DNA of 64,000 bases from positions 28,597,896 to 28,661,895 of the forward strand of contig NC_067206.1 in assembly GCF_026262505.1 (NCBI RefSeq), read 5' to 3'. The stretch is from Trichomonas vaginalis G3 (taxonomy: Eukaryota; Parabasalia; Trichomonadida; Trichomonadidae). Under the pieces are notes generated by a model. That model worked only from the letters and a program-made list of their open reading frames with translations. It ran no database searches and had not been told where the DNA came from. Shown here one piece after another: positions 1 to 12,100 of the stretch. Position numbers and translations under genes: made by a program. Each line of letters opens with the position of its first letter. The first letter of the stretch is position 1.

Positions 1-44
1 AATTCCCCATTACAATAAACATAAATACTTTCTCTCTATTTGTA

Positions 45-618
45 GATTCTCAAATTCTTCATACAGCTGCAAATAAAAATAATAAAGAAATAACAATAGT
101 TCTAATTTCACATGGAGTAAATATCAACGAAAAAGATAAATATGGAAATATTGCTCTTCATTATGCATCAGTTTGTAATAGTAAAGAAACGGATGAACTT
201 CTTACTTCGTAAGGCTCAAATATCAATGAAAAAGATATACATGAAAAAACAGTTCTTCATCTCGCAGCATTGAATAATAGAAAAGAAATAGCTAAACTTC
301 TTATTTTCAATGGCCCAAACGTCAACGAAATATATAAATATGGAAAGACCGCACTTCATTATGCAACAAATAATAAAAGTAAGTAAACAGTTGAACTTCT
401 TATTACACAAGCTGCAAAAATCAACGAAAAAGATATTCATGAAAAGCAGTTCTTCATTATGTAGCATTGCAAAAATAGAAAAGAAATAGTTGAACTCCTT
501 ATTCCATATGGTGCAAACATCAACTAAAAAGATAAAAATGCAACAATTGCTCTTGATAAGGCAGCTGATAATAATAATAGAGAAACATCTGAACTTCTTA
601 TTTCACATGACGCATAAT
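45..618 (+). pseudogene. Ankyrin-repeat protein gene remnant
   Basis: About six ankyrin repeats of ~33 residues can be read on the + strand, with recurring pieces such as TALHYAT, KEIAKLLI and GANINEKDKYG-like links, which is the usual style of the large trichomonad ankyrin family. In the first frame the reading is interrupted by TAA at 210-212 and again at 384-386, and the later repeats move to another frame, so this is a decayed host gene. It has no start inside the window; the 5' part lies to the left. The minus-strand frame over it is a shadow. The ankyrin assignment is firm; function was presumably protein binding, and nothing more specific can be said. Confidence 0.8.
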
Positions 619-737
619 TTAATGTTCCTGTATCAGATGCTTCTCTTTCTTTTATGATATATCTTCATTAATTTTCCATTTCAAGCATATATAAATCTGT
701 ACATATGATATATAAATAAGATTTATTCTAAAACTTT

Positions 738-2774
738 TTAGAATGTAGAAACTAAAGATTTGACTTTTCCTTCCTTGAGTAAAACAGAGTATACGTAAAC
801 ACCAGCATGTTCGAAGCAGTCAGGTGCAGAAGGAACAATCATAGCTCCATCCTTTGAGTCAACACCTTCACCAACTGGCATATTTCCGAAAGCTGCGTAT
901 TTGACCATCCAATCAAGTCTCTTTTGGAAATCAATACCGAGTAAATGCTCCGACCAAGCAACGTAAGCGGTTACGACTGGCCAAGCTGGTTCTGCCTGTT
1001 GTGTTTCCATTGTTCCTTCACCACATGGGTTCCAAACGGAGTCGTAGAAGTAAGGATCATTCTCGTACCTTGCAATGCCACTTTCGAGCTTTGTCAACTT
1101 AGATTTGATAAAATTCAAGTGACTTAAGGCGTTTTCTGAATCCAACAATCCGAAGAAAACACAAGTCATTGATGCTGAATCAGCTTTTGTATCAGGATCT
1201 TTAAGATCGTTATCTCTTATACCTCTATATAATCTTTTTGTTTCTGAATCCCATAATGTCTCCATAACTCCTTTCTTTAGTTCATCAGCTCTTTCCTGGC
1301 ATTGGCTGGCTCTTGTTGTATCTCCAAATTCCTTCTCAATTGAGTAGGCAGCTCTAATTCCACCGTAAAGGCAGCCCATTTCGAAAGAATACCATTGCTG
1401 TGGAACAGGCTCTTTTGTATGGTGGTCGGTGCTCTCTTCCCATGGAGATCTGTCAGATGGAGGGAAATTGTGATAATTTGAGTTCTTTTGGAAGATGAAA
1501 TTCTCCATTTCGCGGATTCTTGTCATTTTACTCTTGACCCAGTCTTTATCACCAATTGTCTTCAAGTGATAATTTAATGCGACCAAATACAAACCAACAG
1601 AATCATATTGTGGCTCAACAAAAGGAGCAACATTACCTGTCATTGTATCATATGTTGTATGGAAGCCACCGTTTGTTAATTCAGCGTTATCGACCCAATT
1701 AAAGAAATCTTTCGCTTCCTGGTGGTATCCAGCTGAATCAAGCATGAAGGCGGCCATCAGGGAATCACGCATCCAGTTCTTGTAGCCATAACTTGGATGT
1801 AATGATGAAGCAATTAATCCTTTCGCCGGATTTTGGGAATTTTTAAGAGTAAGGATTGATTTCTTGTATAAATCAAGAGCATCATCTGTAAGTGATGTTT
1901 GGACACCTTGTGAAAGGAATTGAGTGTATCTTTCATTTGTCATCTTGATTATTGCGTCAACACCGAGAACTGTTGCCATTGTTAGATGGTTTACAGCATC
2001 GACAGTTGTACGACCGAAAGATCTGATCGAAGTAACAACTGTTTCCTTAGATGGTGAAATTGTGAACTCGTAAACAGCTCCAAAGGAAACTGATGCTTGG
2101 TTATATGATGTAAACTTTTGGATAACGCCGTTGGCAGCGAAATACTTGAGAGGGTTTGAGTCATCATTAAAATCACTGTTTCCTACTGATTTTAATGGTT
2201 TGTAGTTAGTATCGATTGAGATAGCAACTGAAGCTAAGTTTGATTCCTTACGATCCATAAGGCAGCTATTTCCAGAACACCTTCCTTTTGTCCATTTTTC
2301 ATCATTTCCTGAAATAACATAATCGAGGAGCTTGATGTTATGGGAATTGCCATCAGTAGACTTGATTGTATATTTCACTAAGTAAAATTCTTCATGTGGA
2401 GGCATATAAAAAGAGCGACGGATTGATATTGGCATTTTGTCTGTTCGATATGCATCATATGTAGTAAATAACTCACCATCAACCTCTTGTACACAACCAC
2501 TGAGGTGAGAATTATTGAAAAGCATATCATTTCCGTAAATTTGTCCATCAATTGAAACAGCAAATGAATCAGATGTAATTACGTCGCGTGTTAAGTCATC
2601 ATAAGCTTTGAGATGATTGATTCCTGGATGCATTGATGGCTCGACTGTCCAAGATTTTTGAGCTGTGCTCCAGTAACCAATAACTGGGTTTGTCTTGTCC
2701 CAGTTGTTAAGCCAGTATGATGGGATTGCTCGCTCTGTAGCAGATAATGTTGGATTAGCAAAGAAAAACAGCAT
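738..2774 (-). CDS. Secreted GH15-like glucoamylase (glucan 1,4-alpha-glucosidase)
   Basis: A 678-residue protein that should release glucose from the non-reducing ends of glycogen or starch. The N-terminus MLFFFANPTLSA looks like a short signal peptide, so it probably works outside the cell or in the lysosome. The catalytic (alpha/alpha)6-barrel half carries GYKNWMRDS near residues 330-338, EPQYDSVG further on, SPWEES near 442-447 (the WEE of the general acid in GH15) and a METQQAEPAW stretch near 588-597 where the family has its catalytic base. The N-terminal ~290 residues look like the beta-sandwich domain that precedes the barrel in prokaryote-type glucoamylases. The ATG at 2772-2774 gives the signal peptide. 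No strong Inr is seen upstream (only a weak TCAATA). The stop is TAAA, matching the trichomonad poly(A) signal. GH15 is the best fit; a related glycoside hydrolase family with the same fold is the alternative. Confidence 0.77.
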   Translation of the reverse strand: MLFFFANPTLSATERAIPSYWLNNWDKTNPVIGYWSTAQKSWTVEPSMHPGINHLKAYDDLTRDVITSDSFAVSIDGQIYGNDMLFNNSHLSGCVQEVDGELFTTYDAYRTDKMPISIRRSFYMPPHEEFYLVKYTIKSTDGNSHNIKLLDYVISGNDEKWTKGRCSGNSCLMDRKESNLASVAISIDTNYKPLKSVGNSDFNDDSNPLKYFAANGVIQKFTSYNQASVSFGAVYEFTISPSKETVVTSIRSFGRTTVDAVNHLTMATVLGVDAIIKMTNERYTQFLSQGVQTSLTDDALDLYKKSILTLKNSQNPAKGLIASSLHPSYGYKNWMRDSLMAAFMLDSAGYHQEAKDFFNWVDNAELTNGGFHTTYDTMTGNVAPFVEPQYDSVGLYLVALNYHLKTIGDKDWVKSKMTRIREMENFIFQKNSNYHNFPPSDRSPWEESTDHHTKEPVPQQWYSFEMGCLYGGIRAAYSIEKEFGDTTRASQCQERADELKKGVMETLWDSETKRLYRGIRDNDLKDPDTKADSASMTCVFFGLLDSENALSHLNFIKSKLTKLESGIARYENDPYFYDSVWNPCGEGTMETQQAEPAWPVVTAYVAWSEHLLGIDFQKRLDWMVKYAAFGNMPVGEGVDSKDGAMIVPSAPDCFEHAGVYVYSVLLKEGKVKSLVSTF

Positions 2775-3056
2775 TTAACTTATTGACAATATTAAAACTT
2801 CTTTTTGTCTCAAAAAAATTTTGAATGACTTTCTACCGGATTTAATCGAATTAATAAATAATCTACTCGTGTAGATCTCTACAATTATTAATTATCAACA
2901 AATTTGTCACATTTCCGATAAAATGAGAGTTGAAAGAGGATTCAATTTATTAAGAGAGTTACTTCAAAATTTCAATACATATTCATTATCCGGTAAATGC
3001 ACGATAATCTAATATGTATTTATTAAAAAGTGTTTAAATTGATAATTAGTGGTTTA

Positions 3057-4310
3057 TATTGTAATAAACAGAAATTCATCAAAAGTGACAACTCTCAATT
3101 TTTTGACATTTGTAAATTCTAAATTGAATGAGAAAAATGAAATAATACTAAGCATAATACAATATTCTAGATTTAATTATAATTGGGGGAAAGTTAGTTT
3201 TGAGAGTACTTTTCATAGGCATATAGAATGAAATCTTCTGAAAAATAATATCACATAAACTCATATTATTTTCTAATATATAACTATTTTATATAAAAAT
3301 CAAATTCAATGATCTTAAAAGCGAAGGATAAACCTCAAAATTTACGAATATAATGAGTGGGAATATAATGCTTATCTATCATAAAACCATATGAAATATC
3401 AATTTTGCTTTACGCCTAATTTTTGACGACAATTAGCAAAAAATGTTAAATGTTAACACTCAGTCCATTTGAATATGAAAAATAAAATTGACTTTGATTA
3501 AATGTTTTTATTTATCATGCAATTCTTCTTGCGACCAAAGATTTGAATAAAATTTCAAAAAATAAGATAGCTTAAAAAATAATATACGGTAGTGTTTACT
3601 AATAGATGAATAGTACATAAATTCTATTAAAATGGATTTGATCCAAAAAAATATATAAAATTTGATCATAAATGAAATCGTTTTAAATTACTTCTTCATT
3701 TAAATTATAACAATTATTTTTGGTTTTATATTTTTTGGATCAAATCCATTTTAATAGAATTTATATACTATTCATCTATTAGTAAACACTACCGTATATT
3801 ATTTTTTAAGCTATCTTATTTTTTGAAATTTTATTCAAATCTTTGGTCGCAAGAAGAATTGCATGATAAATAAAAACATTTAATCAAAGTCAATTTTATT
3901 TTTCATATTCAAATGGACTGAGTGTTAACATTTAACATTTTTTGCTAATTGTCGTCAAAAATTAGGCGTAAAGCAAAAATTAATTTCATATGGCTTTATG
4001 ATAGATAAGCATTATATTCCCACTCATTATATTCGTAAATTTTGAGGTTTATCCTTCGCTTTTAAGATCATTGAATTTGATTTTTATATAAATAGTTATA
4101 TATTAGAAAATAATATGAGTTTATGTGATATTATTTTTCAGAAGATTTTGTGTTCTTCTTCAAAATTTTACTTTTTTATTAAAAAGAATCTTTACAAAAT
4201 ATACATTTACTTTAATTAATATTTAAAAACGTGCTCTATCAAAAGTTCCAAAAATTCAATATTTTAGCTTTTCTGAGGTGTCACTTTTGATGAATTTCTG
4301 TTTACAACAA
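3057..4310. repeat. Large inverted repeat (foldback) of ~1.25 kb
   Basis: The arm 3231-3651 matches the reverse complement of 3728-4148 almost base for base over ~420 bp, around a ~75-bp AT-rich centre. A second matching pair lies outside: 3057-3090 against 4280-4310, where the left copy repeats the 3' end and TAAACAGAAATTCATC flank of the gene at 4302-4985. The segments between inner and outer matches (3091-3230 and 4149-4279) are different. No gene is seen inside; short open frames here are shadows. It may be an inverted segmental duplication of the 3' flank of the F5/8-type gene, or a foldback element that inserted next to it; no clear target-site duplication was found. Confidence 0.85.
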
Positions 4311-4985
4311 TATGATCTTAACATTTCCGTTTTTAGAGATATGGCCTATAATACTTACATCATCGTCATCGTCGTGATATGAAACGAAGTTTTCATCTTC
4401 TCCACCATCTGGAATGACATCACCGAACAATTCAAACTTGTTAAGAGCAATGCAAGGTGGATCCCCTGGACAAGCTTCGTTTTGAATTAATCTGACGTAT
4501 TTCGTTTCATATGTTTTGTCTAAATCGTAACTTTTCTCTTTGCAATAGCGCATTTCATTATCTCTTTCGATTTTATGGACTTCTTTCCATTCTTTATTGT
4601 CATCAGAAATTTGTAAGGACCAGCTGTATAAACAGCAGTCAATACAGTAATTATAATGTTCATCTTCACAGCAGCATCTATTTGCATCATAGCAGCAGCC
4701 AACACGAACAAAGTATCCGTTAAATTTAATCTTTCTCTTGTCTAATGAAAAAGCAATCCATGGATGATCATCATTAGAACGTCCACAATTTGAACACCAA
4801 TCATAGTCTTTATCCCATGGATAAATTGCATATTCTGGCTTTGCTAATGCTTTTGATCCATTTACATATTGTTTTGATGATCCACTTGCATTAACAACAA
4901 TTATTTTATCATCAAAAACTTTTGAGAATATTCCTTTAGTGCTAGTACCTGATTGAACCCTAGCAAAAAGGAAAGAAATAATCAT
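4302..4985 (-). CDS. F5/8-type C (discoidin-like) domain protein, paralogue A
   Basis: A 227-residue protein, left member of a divergent paralogue pair. The N-terminus (MIISFLFARVQS) is hydrophobic and may be a signal peptide. The body shows the discoidin/F5-8C pattern: PWIAFSLDKRKIKFNGYFVR, then YSWSLQISDDNKEWKEV, then KYVRLIQNEACPG and a final LNKFELFGDV strand, the usual beta-sandwich order. It adds a Cys-rich insert (GCCYDANRCCC, CIDCCLYSW) that may form disulfides, and a DDDDD patch before a conserved ISKNGNVK tail. The family usually binds carbohydrate or lipid on cell surfaces; the ligand here is unknown. A good Inr (TCACTTTTTT on the minus strand, TCA at 5001-4999) lies 14 nt before the ATG. 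The stop is part of TAAA. Confidence 0.7.
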   Translation of the reverse strand: MIISFLFARVQSGTSTKGIFSKVFDDKIIVVNASGSSKQYVNGSKALAKPEYAIYPWDKDYDWCSNCGRSNDDHPWIAFSLDKRKIKFNGYFVRVGCCYDANRCCCEDEHYNYCIDCCLYSWSLQISDDNKEWKEVHKIERDNEMRYCKEKSYDLDKTYETKYVRLIQNEACPGDPPCIALNKFELFGDVIPDGGEDENFVSYHDDDDDVSIIGHISKNGNVKIILL

Positions 4986-5014
4986 TGAAATAAAAAAGTG
5001 ACAAAAAATTCTGA
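4986..5014. promoter_or_regulatory. 29-bp divergent promoter between F5/8-type genes
   Basis: The ATGs at 4985 (-) and 5015 (+) are 29 bp apart. The minus-strand reading has a TCACTTTTTT initiator box; the plus-strand reading shows no comparable box, so either the two genes share one weakly bidirectional start or the + copy is poorly expressed. Confidence 0.55.
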
Positions 5015-5692
5015 ATGAATTTCTTTTTTATCTATTTCAGCGGAAGTTCAAGTTCAGAAGTGAATGGAATATTCAAGAAAGTATTCGACGACAAGATAAT
5101 CGAGATTGATGCAAGTGGGTCGTCTAAACAAAGAATCAACGGAACTCGTCAATTTACTAAGCCAGAATACGCAATTTATCCGTGGAATAAGGAATATGAT
5201 TGGTGCTCAAATTGTGGAAGAACATATGAAGATCATCCATGGATTACTTTTTCACTTAAAAATAAAAAGATCAAATTAACAGGATACTTCGTCCGTGCTG
5301 GCTGCTGTTATGCATCATCAGGACTATGCTGCTGTGAGGATCCTTCATATAGTTATTGCGTTGAGTGCTGTTTATATAGTTGGTCTTTACAAATTTCCAA
5401 CGACAACAAGACATGGAACGAAGTTCACAAAATGAAGGACGAAGAAATGAGAAGGTGCACAGAGAGAAGCTACAACTTAGACAGGGCATACGAAGCGAAA
5501 TACGTCAGATTAATCCAAAATGAAGCATGCCCAGGAGATCCACCATGTATTGCACTCAATAAGTTCGATTTATTTGGTGATATCATTTCTGATAGCCCAG
5601 ACGAAGAAAATTTCGTCTCTTATCACGATGATGACGATGATGTCAGTATTATTGGCCATATTTCTAAAAATGGAAATGTTAAATTTGTCTAA
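5015..5692 (+). CDS. F5/8-type C (discoidin-like) domain protein, paralogue B
   Basis: A 225-residue paralogue of the divergent neighbour with the same domain order: PWITFSLKNKKIKLTGYFVR, a Cys-rich insert (GCCYASSGLCCCED, CVECCLYSW), SLQISNDNKTWNEV, KYVRLIQNEACPG, and LNKFDLFGD near the end. The tail VSYHDDDDDVSIIGHISKNG is nearly identical to paralogue A, which points to recent duplication. The N-terminus MNFFFIYFSGSSSSE is hydrophobic then Ser-rich; it is a weaker signal peptide than that of paralogue A, and no later ATG would keep the domain intact. No clear Inr precedes it. The stop lies in TAAA. Function is probably surface or secreted ligand binding, as for the family. Confidence 0.68.
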   Translation: MNFFFIYFSGSSSSEVNGIFKKVFDDKIIEIDASGSSKQRINGTRQFTKPEYAIYPWNKEYDWCSNCGRTYEDHPWITFSLKNKKIKLTGYFVRAGCCYASSGLCCCEDPSYSYCVECCLYSWSLQISNDNKTWNEVHKMKDEEMRRCTERSYNLDRAYEAKYVRLIQNEACPGDPPCIALNKFDLFGDIISDSPDEENFVSYHDDDDDVSIIGHISKNGNVKFV

Positions 5693-5975
5693 AATTATAT
5701 GTATATGTATTACCATATTTTTTTGTAAAATTTATTATGATTCATTAAATTATCTGATATTAAAACAATAAAGAATATATGTTATACGATCTTATCATTG
5801 TAATTAAAGTGAGATATTAAGAATCCGTATTAATATTTACTTTTTCATGGGGCCTCGATTAGATTTGACTAAATAATGCTTCATGATCGACAAAGCATTT
5901 ATTGTCATGAATTTCTGACTAAGTGATGACAAGGAACTACATTAAACTCGCGTTAAAATCTTAGGTCTATTTCAT

Positions 5976-6197
5976 TTTTGACTAGTCATTTTTTTTTAAA
6001 TGGATGATAATCGACTGAACCCGAATGAAAATAAAAATTGAATGGGATGAATCATGACTTAGATTTACTTATTAAACAGTGACTTTATTAATATATTCTT
6101 CATTTCTGGTATCAGTTCATTTCACTTCATATGAAAACTTTTGACTAGTCATTTTTTTAAATGGATGATAATCGACTGAACCCGAATGAAAATAAAA
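5976..6197 (+). repeat. Duplicated promoter/start segment (~60 bp, two copies)
   Basis: The segment TTTTGACTAGTCATTTTTTT, followed by AAATGG and the first 13 codons of the helicase gene, occurs at about 5976-6036 and again at 6137-6197. The upstream copy has the Inr-like TCATTTTT at 5986 and an ATG at 6000, and reads MDDNRLNPNENKN before a TGA, so it forms a 13-codon mini-ORF just before the real start. The ~100 bp between the copies is not duplicated. Confidence 0.85.
6149..6160 (+). promoter_or_regulatory. Inr-type promoter of the helicase gene
   Basis: TCATTTTTTTAA sits directly before the ATG at 6161 and matches the trichomonad initiator TCAYTW, where transcription starts at the A. This implies a leader of about ten bases and supports the chosen start. 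Confidence 0.65.
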
Positions 6198-9100
6198 CTC
6201 CAAGAAAGCCAAGTGAGAACAAACCAAAAAATGAACAGAAACAAGGGCAGATAAAAGATAAAAGTCAAAATCCAACACAAAATCAAGATGGAAATGATAA
6301 ACCAAAGAAGAATCAAGATGGAAATGATAAACCAAAGAAGAATCAAGATGGAAATGATAAACCAAAGAAGAATCAAGATGGAAATGATAAACCAAAGAAG
6401 AATCAAGATGGAAATGATAAACCAAAGAAGAATCAAGATGGAAATGATAAACCAAAGAAGAATCAAGATGGAAATGATAAACCAAAGAAGAATCAAGATG
6501 GAAATGATAAACCAAAGAAGAATCAAGATGGAAATGATAAACCAAAGAAGAATCAAGATGGAAATGATAAACCAAAGAAGAATCAAGATGGAAATGATAA
6601 ACCAAAGAAGAATCAAGATGGAAATGATAAACCAAAGAAGAATCAAGATGGAAATGATAAACCAAAGAAGAATCAAGATGGAAATGATAAACCAAAGAAG
6701 AATCAAGATGGAAATGATAAACCAAAGAAGAATCAAGATGGAAATGATAAACCAAAGAAGAATCAAGATGGAAATGATAAACCAAAGAAGAATCAAGATG
6801 GAAATGATAAACCAAAGAAGAATCAAGATGGAAATGATAAACCAAAGAAGAATCAAGATGGAAATGATAAACCAAAGAAGAATCAAGATGGAAATGATAA
6901 ACCAAAGAAGAATCAAGATGGAAATGATAAACCAAAGAAGAATCAAGATGGAAATGATAAACCAAAGAAGAATCAAGATGGAAATGATAAACCAAAGAAG
7001 AATCAAGATGGAAATGATAAACCAAAGAAGAATCAAGATGGAAATGATAAACCAAAGAAGAATCAAGATGGAAATGATAAACCAAAGAAGAATCAAGATG
7101 GAAATGATAAACCAAAGAAGAATCAAGATGGAAATGATAAACCAAAGAAGAATCAAGATGGAAATGATAAACCAAAGAAGAATCAAGATGGAAATGATAA
7201 ACCAAAGAAGAATCAAGATGGAAATGATAAACCAAAGAAGAATCAAGATGGAAATGATAAACCAAAGAAGAATCAAGATGGAAATGATAAACCAAAGAAG
7301 AATCAAGATGGAAATGATAAACCAAAGAAGAATCAAGATGGAAATGATAAACCAAAGAAGAATCAAGATGGAAATGATAAACCAAAGAAGAATCAAGATG
7401 GAAATGATAAACCAAAGAAGAATCAAGATGGAAATGATAAACCAAAGAAGAATCAAGATGGAAATGATAAACCAAAGAAGAATCAAGATGGAAATGATAA
7501 ACCAAAGAAGAATCAAGATGGAAATGATAAACCAAGATATGATAATAAGCAGAAGACAGGAGTAAAACAAGGTGATGATAATATGTCCAAAGAAAGTTCC
7601 AAATCAAATCAAAATAAAGGAAAATTTCACAAACAGCCTGATAATCACTCTATATCTAGTAAAGTAACTAATGCTGACAATGATATCTTTTCAATACAGT
7701 CAAAGAATTCAAGAGTTCATGAAATGAATTTGGATTCTTTTATTGAAGCATCTAACAATCTATCAAAATTCTTTTCCGCTCACAAACAACAAGAATTAAT
7801 GAGTGATTGGAGTGAAACCAAAGAATATTTCGACTCTGCATTAATCACAAGATTTCCAACTGAAACAGGGTTAATTTATGAATCAATTGTTGCCATTCCA
7901 AACTACAATAATACATTTGACAAAAATTCAGATGTTTACAAATTATTCTTTGATGATGTTAAGACAACATTTGCTGCAATTAATGTATTTATTAGATTCT
8001 ATTATGAATTCAGTGGGAAAAAATACGAAAAAGAAATTTTCTCCATTCTTGGAAAACTTTTCAACATGGCATTTATTCCACCAAAAGATGATTACAATTA
8101 CAAGACAGTTGTTTATCCTGTATTAACAATCTTTTCAGATTTTTCTGATATAAAAGCTCCTATAATTAATTTCAAGAGTTCTACAGGAAGTGGAAAAACG
8201 AGATGTTCTCCATTCATGTATTCAATCATTGCTATTCAAGAAGGACTCAAAATGCCATTCTTCATCATGACACAACCAGGTATGTCAATAATCGAAGACA
8301 AAGTTGAAGATTTCAATATTCAATTTCAAAATTCTGTCGTCATTGAAACAAATCCATATAATTTCATAAAATTTTATCAAGAAGAAAAAATTGTCAAACC
8401 TGTAATCGGTCTATTTTCTCCAAGAAATCTTTTAGTTGTTTTATCGTTAGCCAAGAAACAAAAAATTAACATTTATGAGAGAACAAGATTTTGCTTGGAT
8501 GAAATCCACGAAAGATCAGTTTACACTGATATTGTTATTTCCCAACTTGCAGAAAATTGCACGAAAACACAAATTCCTAAGCATCTCATGATGATGTCAG
8601 CAACACCAGATAAAAGAGTTCTTGAAGTATTCAAACGTGGCAATGTTAAAGAAATTTATCAGCTTTCTTTGAATGATAAATTCTTATTCCCAATCAAAGA
8701 CATCATCTGCGAAGCCCAGCAAAGAAATAATATCTGTACTATTGCAGTCAATAACACAATCCAAATCATCAATGGCATGGTTGATAATCCTTCAAAAAGA
8801 GGCCACATTGTCATCTTTTCTTCAGGAAAAGCGAGAATTTCAGAAGTTAAAGAACAATTGACTAATAAAATCGAAGCAGAAATGAAGAAACCTGTTGTCA
8901 GTGATACAGTTTCAGTTGATTCAACAACTTCATTAAATCAAAAGCCAAAGCATAGGTTTGTTCTTCTCAAAGATGCAGATAAAAATTTCTCAAATCCAAA
9001 AGATTTCGCAAATTATTTGAAGAAGGCTGTCACAGACAATGAAACATTGTATATCCTTCCAATTATTTTCTTGAGTTATGTTTCACCTACACAGAAGAAG

Positions 9101-12100
9101 ATTGCAAAGAATGACATCCGAGGTTATAAGAATGTTATTAAAATTGTCATTGCGACAAATGCAATTGAGTCATCAATCACAATTAACAATCTTGTTGCTG
9201 TTGTTGATTGTGGATTATGCAACATGCCATTCTTCAATTCCCAAACAGGTATCACAACATTGAGAGAAGAATCAATCACTCATCAGAACCAAATGCAGAG
9301 AAGAGGACGTGTTGGACGTGTTAGACCAGGCACATATGTTCAAATCAAACTCAAAGGACAAGTTTATCCAGAAAATCAAGAACCAGAAATCTTGACGAGT
9401 GATATTTCAACATATGTTTTGGATTTGAGACATATTGGTATTCAAATCGAGAATTTGAAATGTTTACCAGATAAAGTTAAAAACATGGATTCAATCATGA
9501 ACAACTTGAAACGAATTGGTGCTATTGATGATAAAGGATGGTTAACAGATACAGGAAGAAAACTCTCTGCTTTCAAATCATTTACACCTTTCTTGGCTTC
9601 TTCAATCATCAGCACTTCAGATTTATATTATAATGGAACAGTAATTTCAAAGTTGTTTGGTGCTCTTGTTATTCATTTGTTTTCAGATGATTTGGTTGTT
9701 AATGAAATGTCTCCATTTTTGATAAACAACTTCAACTGGAAGTCAGATATCGACACAATTCTCAAAACTTTCCTCCAAATGATGAAAGAAAAGAAACCAT
9801 TAAAGGATATTGCCATCAAATATGGATTCAATCAAAAACGTGCATCAACAATTGTTGGAGAAATGTATGAAGCATGCAGTACATTGGATGATTCAATATC
9901 TGGAAACGTTTGGCAATTGTTATCTGAATTTTACAAATCACATGAATTTGTCGATGAATTTTCAAAGAATTTGTTCACTATAATTGAACAAAAATCAGAA
10001 AATGGCATTTGGATTAAGGCGAGAAAATGTGATTTTGCAACAGTCAACAACGTTGAGTTTGGTGCTGAATTTGGTTTCGTTGGAAATGATTACATCAAAT
10101 TCCAAGATGTCGATGAATTAAGTGTTGTTATGAAGATGAGACCAGGTGCAACAACATTAGAAGTACCATCAAAAGCATTGTTTCTTAACATCTCCCATAA
10201 CGAAGATCTTCAAATCAACTTTGGAAGTATGATCCATATTGATCATACAAGAGAACAAGGAATCAAACCAGTAGCAATGAAGATTCAGTCATATCTCAAC
10301 ACACCTTTCTTAAGTCCAATGTTGCAAGGATATTTGGATGAAAACATCAATGATTTACTTAAATTCAAGATGAGAGGAAGAGCTATCAGTGCCGATGCTG
10401 GTGATGAATATTTTGTTGTTACAACAACAACAGATAATTCAATATCACATTTGAATTTCATTCCAAAGAACCAAGAAATTATAAAGCTCATCGAAAGAGG
10501 CATTAAAATTCTAACAAATCTTGCTCCTTTCACTCCTCAATCAATCCTTCTTATCCTTCCTTATTTGAATTGCAGCTGCATTTTGCGTGGATATGGAATT
10601 GACAAAATGGATAATGATATCATTTTCTTTGATGATCCGGTTTACAAAGCTTATCAAGTCACGAAAACAACACTTGAATATCTTCGATCGAAGAAGAAAT
10701 ATCTTGCTGATCAAAGCTGCAACTGCACAATTGCAATTACAGGAGAAGACATGTCATTTTCATTTGATCCGGCTGTTGATGAAGAAGAACAAGATTCTTC
10801 TAATTTGGATTATGTTCGTCCACATACAAAGAAATCATGTGATTCAGTATTCGGACACAAATATAACTATTCACATTTAGTTGTTTTATCAAAAGATAGA
10901 ATTCCTAATGCAACAGAAATTCCATGGATCAAGAAAGGTATTTATGCAGAATACACAACAGAAACATTAATTGCAGCATTGTCAGCAAACATTTTCAGGT
11001 CAGGTGTTCAAATCAGGTACACACCATGGATTAACTTGTATCCACATGGAGCAAATGTTAACATTAAAGGAACTCTTCCAAGAATTGATCAAAGAGATGC
11101 TGATCTTTATGCAAGTAAAGAACCAATGGGAAGATTAATCAACATGTATGAAATGGGTTGCGTTAAAGGACAAGATTTGATACAAAATGTTGATCTTCAA
11201 GATTTCGAAGTAACAGGATCATGCGATTTTGGAAAATCTATTGGATTATATTTCAAAATGCAAAGAGAAAATACATTAATTTCCTTGGCAGAGATGAGGA
11301 ATATTTTAAGTATGATCCGTAATAGACAATTTGCTCAAATTAAAAATATGACCATAAATAACCTTTTGAAGAACGAAAACATATTGTCACACTTGATTGC
11401 AATTGCAGAATTGTTTGAACAAAACTATGAAAACATAAGATTCTCGGATAACTGTATCACAATTGGAATCAAGAATCCATTAGATGTTAACAAAGATGTC
11501 AAAAATCTCGAACAAATATTACAATGCTTCAATATCAATCATATTGAAGTTGTTCCAGTATTCCAAATTTCCATTTTCCATTTGAGAGAGTATAAAATGG
11601 ATAAAGATCAATTCGTTAAAGAAATTGATTCAGTTCTAAAGAGATTTGGAAAAATTGTCATTAATAGATGTGAATACAAAGAGCTCAAGACAGCTGGAAG
11701 TCGTCGTTCATACAAATTTGGATCAGTTAATATCTCTGTCTGTTCTACTACATTCTTAGGTCCAATTGTTTCTCTCATCAAGGAGAAGTTAATTAAGAAC
11801 AGATATGCAACAGTCAGAGTTCCAGACTCAATTGTTCCTAAGTTTGTCAACTCAAACAAAGAAATCATCAAAACATTAATTGAATATTTCAATGAACACA
11901 AATTGAATATCAAGAGAGAAGGTTATAGATACATTGGATCAGAAAAAGATGTAATGGAAGCAGAAAAATTGTTTGTCAATGATCCTCCAAAGATTCCAGT
12001 TACAATTGTTGACATCGCAGCGAATTACAATGTCAATCTCCTCGAGATCGCTATCAGAAGAAACAGAAGATCATGGAAGATCAGCAAAATATCAAGAATC

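Noticed and set aside
6117-7607. Long open frames on the minus strand and in another plus frame over the 30-bp repeats
   Set aside because: They stay open only because a 30-bp unit without stops is repeated in step with the codon; the frame at 6161 continues into the helicase and is the real one.
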